The notes beneath the pieces are model-generated. The model was not told the origin of the DNA. It ran no database searches and saw nothing but the letters and a program-made list of their open reading frames with translations. A DNA stretch of 9,767 bases from Oscillospiraceae bacterium. Its GTDB lineage: Bacteria > Bacillota > Clostridia > Oscillospirales > Ruminococcaceae. Both the position numbers and the translations under genes were made by a program. How positions within the stretch are numbered: the first letter of the stretch is position 1; each line of letters opens with the position of its first letter. Where the stretch lies: the NCBI GenBank assembly GCA_017483405.1, contig JAFUWP010000443.1:1-9767 (forward strand). The letters are read 5' to 3'. This document shows positions 7,232-9,767 of this stretch, piece after piece.

Positions 7232-7855
7232 ATGAAAGGTTATCGTCTCAGTCTGTATCGTCACGGTCAGACAAAGGCAAATGAAGAAGGAATTTATATC
7301 GGGAGTACAGATTTTCCGCTTTCCGACAGGGGTGCTGTCGAACTGACCGGAAAAATGGATTTGTATGAATATCCCAGAGTCCAGAGAGTTTACAGCAGTC
7401 CGCTGTTAAGATGCACCGAAACGGCCGAAATTCTCTTTCCGGATGTGCCGATGTTTGTCGCCGAAGATTTGAGAGAACTCAATTTCGGCGATTTCGAGGG
7501 AAAACATGCAGTCGATTTGATTGGCCGTGAGGATTACAGAGAATGGCTCAAAGGCGGTTCGCCTGACCTGCGCCCTCCGAACGGCGAAAGCGTTGAGGAA
7601 CTCTGTATCAGGAGCTATAGAGTATTATACAGAATCCTCATGGATATGATGGAGAATGATTTGTCTCACTGTGCGGCAATTACTCATGCAGGCGTTATCA
7701 GCAATATGCTGACATGTTTTGGATTGCCGAAGATTTCTCCGAAAGAACTGCACTGTGAATGCGGTGAGGGCTTTGAAATCATGTTCAATGCGCAGATGTG
7801 GCAGAATTCGCAGGCATTTGAGATTCTCGGTGTAACTCCCTATTCCAGAAATTAA
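7232..7855 (+). CDS. Histidine phosphatase superfamily protein (CobC/phosphoglycerate mutase-like)
   Basis: The 207-residue protein is a branch-1 histidine phosphatase. LYRHGQT (8-14) holds the phospho-accepting His11 and Arg10. SSPLLRCTETA (55-65) supplies Arg60. REL-FGDFEG (81-90) supplies the acid Glu82. THAGVI (151-156) supplies the second catalytic His152. All active-site residues are present, so a working cytosolic phosphatase or mutase is likely. Within the family it is most like alpha-ribazole phosphatases and small unspecific phosphatases; no cobalamin genes are nearby, so the substrate is open. AAAGGAGG (7217-7224), seven bases before the ATG, fixes the start. The gene probably forms an operon with the membrane protein 33 bases downstream. 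Confidence 0.9.
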   Translation: MKGYRLSLYRHGQTKANEEGIYIGSTDFPLSDRGAVELTGKMDLYEYPRVQRVYSSPLLRCTETAEILFPDVPMFVAEDLRELNFGDFEGKHAVDLIGREDYREWLKGGSPDLRPPNGESVEELCIRSYRVLYRILMDMMENDLSHCAAITHAGVISNMLTCFGLPKISPKELHCECGEGFEIMFNAQMWQNSQAFEILGVTPYSRN

Positions 7856-7888
7856 GATTACATATTCTGGCATCAAGGGGGATATTTC

Positions 7889-8644
7889 ATGAAATTGCAG
7901 GAACTCAGGACATTTGCAGGAGAATCGCTCAACGGCCGGCGGAAAACAGCTTGGTTTATGGCAGTCAGCTATCCGGCTGTATGGCTGATTATGAAGATGA
8001 TACCAGATTTCATGGCCGGTGCGCTGATATTCCGGAAGGAGGCATTTCCGGCGGATATTTTTTTCAGTCGGGATGTGTTCTGGACAGCATTTATGATTCT
8101 CTGGAATCTTCTTCGTTTCTGCATTCTGACCCCGATGCTGTGCAGTATATGCGGATGGTTTTCATCACGGCTGGGATTCGGCCGGAACAAGCAGTTTTTC
8201 GGGAGCGGAAAGCTTTACTGGAAGTCGCTGTGGCTTTTCGGGAAAACGGAAGTTATCCGGTTTCTGATGCTGTTTCCGTTTATCCTGTTCTGCGGACTTG
8301 CAGGGGCGGCATTTGAAAAATCTGCTCTGTCCGAAGATGCCGGAATCTGGCTGTTTCTGACGATGCAATGTATTATCGCGGCGGTCTGGACGGGGATTTT
8401 CTATCTGCGGTTCTGCGTGAATCTGCTGGCAGTTCCGTTTCTGTTTCTGGAAAATCCGGAGATTCCGGCACTGAAATCCGTGATGCTGTCCGGCCGGATT
8501 CTGGAAGGCCGTCATCGGCATATCTTCCTGATTTTCTGCACGGGATTGTTTCTGCCGCGAACGGTCACGATGCTGATTTTGTATCTGCAAATCAGGATTC
8601 GGGAATTTTTTCAGGAACAGGAAAAATGCTTGACTTTTTCTTAA
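7889..8644 (+). CDS. Polytopic membrane protein of unknown function, possibly DUF975-like
   Basis: The 251-residue protein is strongly hydrophobic, with about five or six membrane segments near residues 19-38, 64-90, 119-142, 152-186 (perhaps two) and 210-235. The segment ENPEIPALKSVMLSGRILEG (188-207) before the last membrane stretch resembles the conserved amphipathic region of DUF975-type proteins, but the match is by eye and weak. No catalytic motif is visible. AAGGGGGA before the ATG at 7889 supports the start. It follows the phosphatase by 33 bases without a terminator, so the two are probably co-transcribed. Its last codons contain the promoter of the downstream structured RNA array, an arrangement that ties the end of this gene to RNA expression. 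Confidence 0.75.
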   Translation: MKLQELRTFAGESLNGRRKTAWFMAVSYPAVWLIMKMIPDFMAGALIFRKEAFPADIFFSRDVFWTAFMILWNLLRFCILTPMLCSICGWFSSRLGFGRNKQFFGSGKLYWKSLWLFGKTEVIRFLMLFPFILFCGLAGAAFEKSALSEDAGIWLFLTMQCIIAAVWTGIFYLRFCVNLLAVPFLFLENPEIPALKSVMLSGRILEGRHRHIFLIFCTGLFLPRTVTMLILYLQIRIREFFQEQEKCLTFS

Positions 8645-8658
8645 AAATATGCTATAAT
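8630..8658 (+). promoter_or_regulatory. Strong promoter of the structured RNA array, inside the end of the upstream gene
   Basis: TTGACT (8630-8635), a 17-base spacer and TATAAT (8653-8658), with TG at 8650-8651 one base out of the ideal extended position. This is the closest match to sigma-70/SigA consensus in the window. The -35 lies within the last codons of the membrane-protein gene, whose stop is 8642-8644. The predicted start, about 8665, falls exactly where helix P1 of module A begins (8666), so the RNA would start with its own closing helix. Confidence 0.85.
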
Positions 8659-8665
8659 CAAAAAA

Positions 8666-8799
8666 ATCCGTCTGATGCAGAGCGTTCAGATACTTCGACT
8701 CCTAATCGGCATGTCACCGGTTCGACTCCGGTCTGTGCTTCCGCGCAGTAGCTCAGTGGTAGAGCAGCATTATTCTGGTGCTGATATTCTCAGGCGGAT
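8666..8799 (+). ncRNA. Module A: platform plus circularly permuted tRNA-like fold
   Basis: P1 pairs 8666-8675 with 8790-8799 (10 bp, one G-U). P2 is 8676-8678/8682-8684. P3 is 8686-8689/8775-8778. Inside, in permuted order: anticodon-stem 3' strand UAAU-cg-GC (8703-8710), variable loop (8711-8715), T arm ACCGG-UUCGACU-CCGGU (8716-8732), acceptor CUGUGC (8733-8738), loop UUCC, acceptor GCGCAG (8743-8748), UA (8749-8750), D arm GCUC-AGUGGUA-GAGC (8751-8765), one base, then GCAUUA (8767-8772), which pairs back to 8703-8710 with a two-base bulge. The D loop has the GG and the T loop the C56 needed for the normal elbow contact. A competing hairpin CGA-CUCCUAA-UCG (8696-8708) looks like an anticodon arm with CCU. 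Confidence 0.6.
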
Positions 8800-8808
8800 A
8801 GTATGAAA

Positions 8809-8920
8809 ATCAGATATCTGATGCAGTGTATCGGCTACTTCGTGGGCGCATATGAGTAATGTTTACAGGGTTCGACTCCCTGCGCCTTGTTCCGGTGCGG
8901 AGATTCTCAGATAATAATCA
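8809..8920 (+). ncRNA. Module B: platform with T-arm hairpin but no D-arm half
   Basis: P1 is short here (UAUCUGA 8815-8821 with UCAGAUA 8907-8913). P2 is 8822-8824/8828-8830, P3 8831-8834/8892-8895, and the return strand 8896-8906. The insert holds GGCGC (8845-8849) pairing with GCGCC (8882-8886) around a T-arm-like hairpin CAGGG-UUCGACU-CCCUG (8866-8882); the two helices share one base, so not all pairs can form at once. The acceptor 5' strand and D arm found in modules A and C are absent, so this is either a minimal form or a deletion product. Confidence 0.55.
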
Positions 8921-8927
8921 TGCTAAA

Positions 8928-9069
8928 ATCTGCCTGATGCAGGGTATGCAGTTACTTCATATAGTCCACGGCGGAGGCTGCCGGTTTCAGTCCGGTCTGT
9001 TTTATCACAGTAGTTCAATTCAGAACGCCGCCATTTGAATCATACTGCTGCTGATATTCTCAGGCAGAT
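8928..9069 (+). ncRNA. Module C: platform plus circularly permuted tRNA-like fold
   Basis: P1 pairs 8928-8937 with 9060-9069 (10 perfect base pairs). P2 is 8938-8940/8944-8946. P3 is GCAG 8948-8951 with CUGC 9045-9048. The permuted cloverleaf is clean: GGCGG (8970-8974), a five-base variable loop, T arm GCCGG-UUUCAGU-CCGGU (8980-8996), CUGU (8997-9000), loop UUUAUC, ACAG (9007-9010), UA, D arm GUUC-AAUUCA-GAAC (9013-9026), one base, then CCGCC (9028-9032) pairing with GGCGG. CCGCC/GGCGG followed by AGG is also seen in many bacterial tRNA-Asp and tRNA-Glu anticodon stems. The D loop lacks the GG pair and the T loop has U instead of C at position 56, so the normal elbow contact is lost on both sides. 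Confidence 0.62.
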
Positions 9070-9077
9070 AGTTTTTT
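9060..9077 (+). terminator. P1 of module C as probable terminator of the RNA array
   Basis: TCAGGCAGAT (9060-9069), the 3' strand of the perfect 10-bp P1 helix of module C, is followed by AG and six T residues (9072-9077). The opposite strand of the helix is 8928-8937, so the loop is a whole folded module of 122 bases. This is longer than a usual terminator loop, but the local fold would bring the strands together. The equivalent P1 strands in modules A and B have no T-run. Confidence 0.5.
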
Positions 9078-9105
9078 AAGATTTGTTTAATTTTCTCGGA
9101 AATGC

Positions 9106-9135
9106 TTGCATTTCTCTCCCGGAATATGCTATCAT
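9106..9135 (+). promoter_or_regulatory. Promoter of the small membrane-anchored protein gene
   Basis: TTGCAT (9106-9111), an 18-base spacer and TATCAT (9130-9135) with TG at 9127-9128. It lies just after the T-run that ends the RNA array, so this gene appears to be a separate unit. Confidence 0.65.
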
Positions 9136-9168
9136 AAAGATAACATATTTTAGAAAAGGGGAACTGCA

Positions 9169-9591
9169 ATGAAAACCAAAAAGAAAATTCTGCTTCCGGT
9201 ACTTGGAGCATTTCTGCTGATGCTTTATTCTTTTTGCTATGGATTTGGCTATGTGCCGTATTTTCTGACGAATTCGCAGAAAGAGGAAATCATGCAGGGG
9301 TATCTTGATACACATTCTTGTGGTGAAAAATGGTTCTATACGGCGGATATTGTCAATGTTTCAAGGAAAATTACCTGTCCGGATGAAGTTCTGCTTTTCG
9401 TCTATCTGCATGAAGATACTTATCAGATAAAGGACGGAAAAATATGGAACGGAAGCGGCGGAGAAGATATTCTTTTGATTCATGCAAAACTCACAGACAG
9501 CAGCATGGAATATCTGGATTATAAAAGTCCGCGTGAAGACCAGCTAAGAAAAGTCAATAGGCAAATCGAAAAGTTCACAAAAAGTTCATAA
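9169..9591 (+). CDS. Small membrane-anchored hypothetical protein
   Basis: I do not recognise this 140-residue protein. It starts with MKTKKK, followed by one hydrophobic segment (about 7-31) that is either a membrane anchor or an uncleaved signal peptide; there is no clear signal peptidase site or lipobox Cys. The remaining 109 residues would lie outside the membrane and contain two cysteines (51 and 70) that could form a disulfide, a predicted beta-rich middle (71-107) and a basic C-terminal helix (121-137). AAGGGG (9156-9161), seven bases before the ATG, and the promoter upstream support the start and expression. Nothing in it suggests RNA binding, so its closeness to the structured RNA array may be accidental. 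Confidence 0.7.
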   Translation: MKTKKKILLPVLGAFLLMLYSFCYGFGYVPYFLTNSQKEEIMQGYLDTHSCGEKWFYTADIVNVSRKITCPDEVLLFVYLHEDTYQIKDGKIWNGSGGEDILLIHAKLTDSSMEYLDYKSPREDQLRKVNRQIEKFTKSS

Positions 9592-9680
9592 TTAGGAAGA
9601 AAGAAAAAAATAGACATGACAAAACCGACCGTCACTGAAAAGAAAAAAGCGACAGCCTGTAAAAAGAAAAATGAAAATTT

Positions 9681-9767
9681 TCAGGCAGCAGATTTTTGGT
9701 TTCTCAAATAGGCAGAGCAATGCTGTTCCGGAGTACGGAGTTCAAAAGGTCTGTTGTCCCTGAGAAT
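9681..9767 (-). CDS. Possible 3' end of an unidentified minus-strand gene
   Basis: Reading inward from the window end on the minus strand, one frame stays open for 28 codons and stops with TGA at 9683-9681. The peptide includes RDNRPFELRTPEQHC and ends in NQKSAA. The RPF...TPE pattern is loosely like the C-terminus of DDE transposases or integrases, but this is far too short to name. It would be convergent with the gene ending at 9591. A short open stretch like this can also occur by chance. Confidence 0.35.
   Translation of the reverse strand: MLRDNRPFELRTPEQHCSAYLRNQKSAA

Larger units (their letters stand above)
8665..9077 (+). ncRNA. Three-module structured RNA with permuted tRNA-like inserts
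   Basis: No convincing reading frame fills the 524 bases between genes (8645-9168); the frame open across 8645-8751 is a shadow. Instead, three tandem modules share a secondary-structure platform: A 8666-8799, B 8809-8920 and C 8928-9069. Each has P1 ending in CTGA/TCAG, hairpin P2 (TGC-AGN-GYR), a four-base-pair P3, the element N-UACUUC just inside P3, and an 11-base strand returning from P3 to P1 (UGCUGAUAUUC in A and C, UGCGGAGAUUC in B). P3 covaries: UCAG/CUGG, UCGG/CCGG and GCAG/CUGC. tRNA-like arms sit inside P3. A strong promoter lies before it, and P1 of module C with six following T residues (9072-9077) can end it. It matches no RNA family I know. It is not an ordinary tRNA gene cluster, since no acceptor-to-acceptor cloverleaf in normal order is present. 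Confidence 0.7.

Noticed and set aside
8672..8680. CTGATG motif in each module as a hammerhead ribozyme core
   Set aside because: The hammerhead core needs CUGAUGA and GAAA at set places. Here the sequence is CUGAUGC and no GAAA partner exists; in this RNA CUGA is the inner end of P1.
8368..8751. 127-codon plus-strand reading frame over the end of the membrane-protein gene and module A
   Set aside because: It is in another frame of a clear coding gene, has no ribosome binding site and runs into the structured RNA.
8665..9077. tmRNA or ordinary tRNA cluster
   Set aside because: No tag reading frame ending in an ALAA-like peptide is present, the D arms are canonical (tmRNA lacks a D stem), and no cloverleaf in normal order with matched 7-bp acceptor strands can be drawn.
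8645..9168. T-box riboswitch upstream of the small protein gene
   Set aside because: The conserved T-box antiterminator sequence is absent, the repeats carry tRNA-like parts rather than a specifier hairpin, and a separate promoter follows the array.
9655..9692. Possible terminator GCCTG/CAGGC between the last two genes
   Set aside because: Only five base pairs around a 22-base loop. The T-run after it (9693-9697) is suggestive, but the stem is too weak to call.
9616..9711. 31-codon plus-strand reading frame starting MTKPTVTEKKK
   Set aside because: The ribosome binding site is weak and far (AGGA at 9594), the composition is that of A-rich intergenic DNA, and it overlaps the possible minus-strand gene end.
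9760..9767. Minus-strand ATTCTCAG matching the return strand of the RNA modules
   Set aside because: The match is eight bases at the window edge with no sign of P1, P2 or P3; chance is a sufficient explanation without the flanking sequence.

Overview
The window looks like a chromosomal segment from a gut Ruminococcus-type Firmicute (Oscillospiraceae). The clearest marker is a secreted protein with a long threonine-rich linker and a C-terminal type I dockerin, the module that docks proteins onto cellulosomes. Strong AGGAGG-type ribosome binding sites, extended -10 promoters (TGC-TATAAT) and A/T-rich intergenic DNA agree with this. The assignment rests on sequence style, not on a marker gene.

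Layout. At 1-615 (minus) is the 5' part of a lipoprotein-like glycosyl hydrolase-like 10 protein, cut by the window edge. A divergent promoter region separates it from a membrane-anchored VanY-type (M15B) D,D-carboxypeptidase (790-1851). Then come a zinc-ribbon, Gln/Pro-rich protein of unknown function (1996-3501), the mechanosensitive channel MscL (3587-4039, with its own terminator) and the transglutaminase-like dockerin protein (4289-6244). A bidirectional terminator lies between the last gene and a convergent XRE-family regulator (6319-7011, minus). That regulator's promoter is overlaid by alternating ATAGT/ACTAT half-sites, suggesting autoregulation. A probable two-gene operon follows: a histidine phosphatase (7232-7855) and a polytopic membrane protein (7889-8644). 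A small membrane-anchored hypothetical protein (9169-9591) and a possible 3' end of a minus-strand gene finish the window. Many of the proteins act at the cell envelope or outside it.

The most unusual part is 8630-9077, which has no protein gene. A near-consensus promoter lies in the last codons of the membrane-protein gene and starts a roughly 410-nt RNA made of three tandem modules. Each module has a closing helix P1, a small hairpin P2 with an AGN triloop, a short covarying helix P3, a conserved N-UACUUC element and an 11-nt return strand. Modules A and C each carry inside P3 a circularly permuted tRNA-like cloverleaf: anticodon 3' strand, variable loop, T arm, acceptor strand, a 4-6 nt loop, acceptor 5' strand, position 8-9 TA, D arm, anticodon 5' strand. 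The usual cloverleaf connector lengths (2, 1 and 5 nt) are kept. Module B keeps the platform and a T-arm hairpin but has lost the D-arm half. The last P1 helix is followed by six T residues and probably ends the transcript. I do not recognise this RNA family, and its function is unknown.
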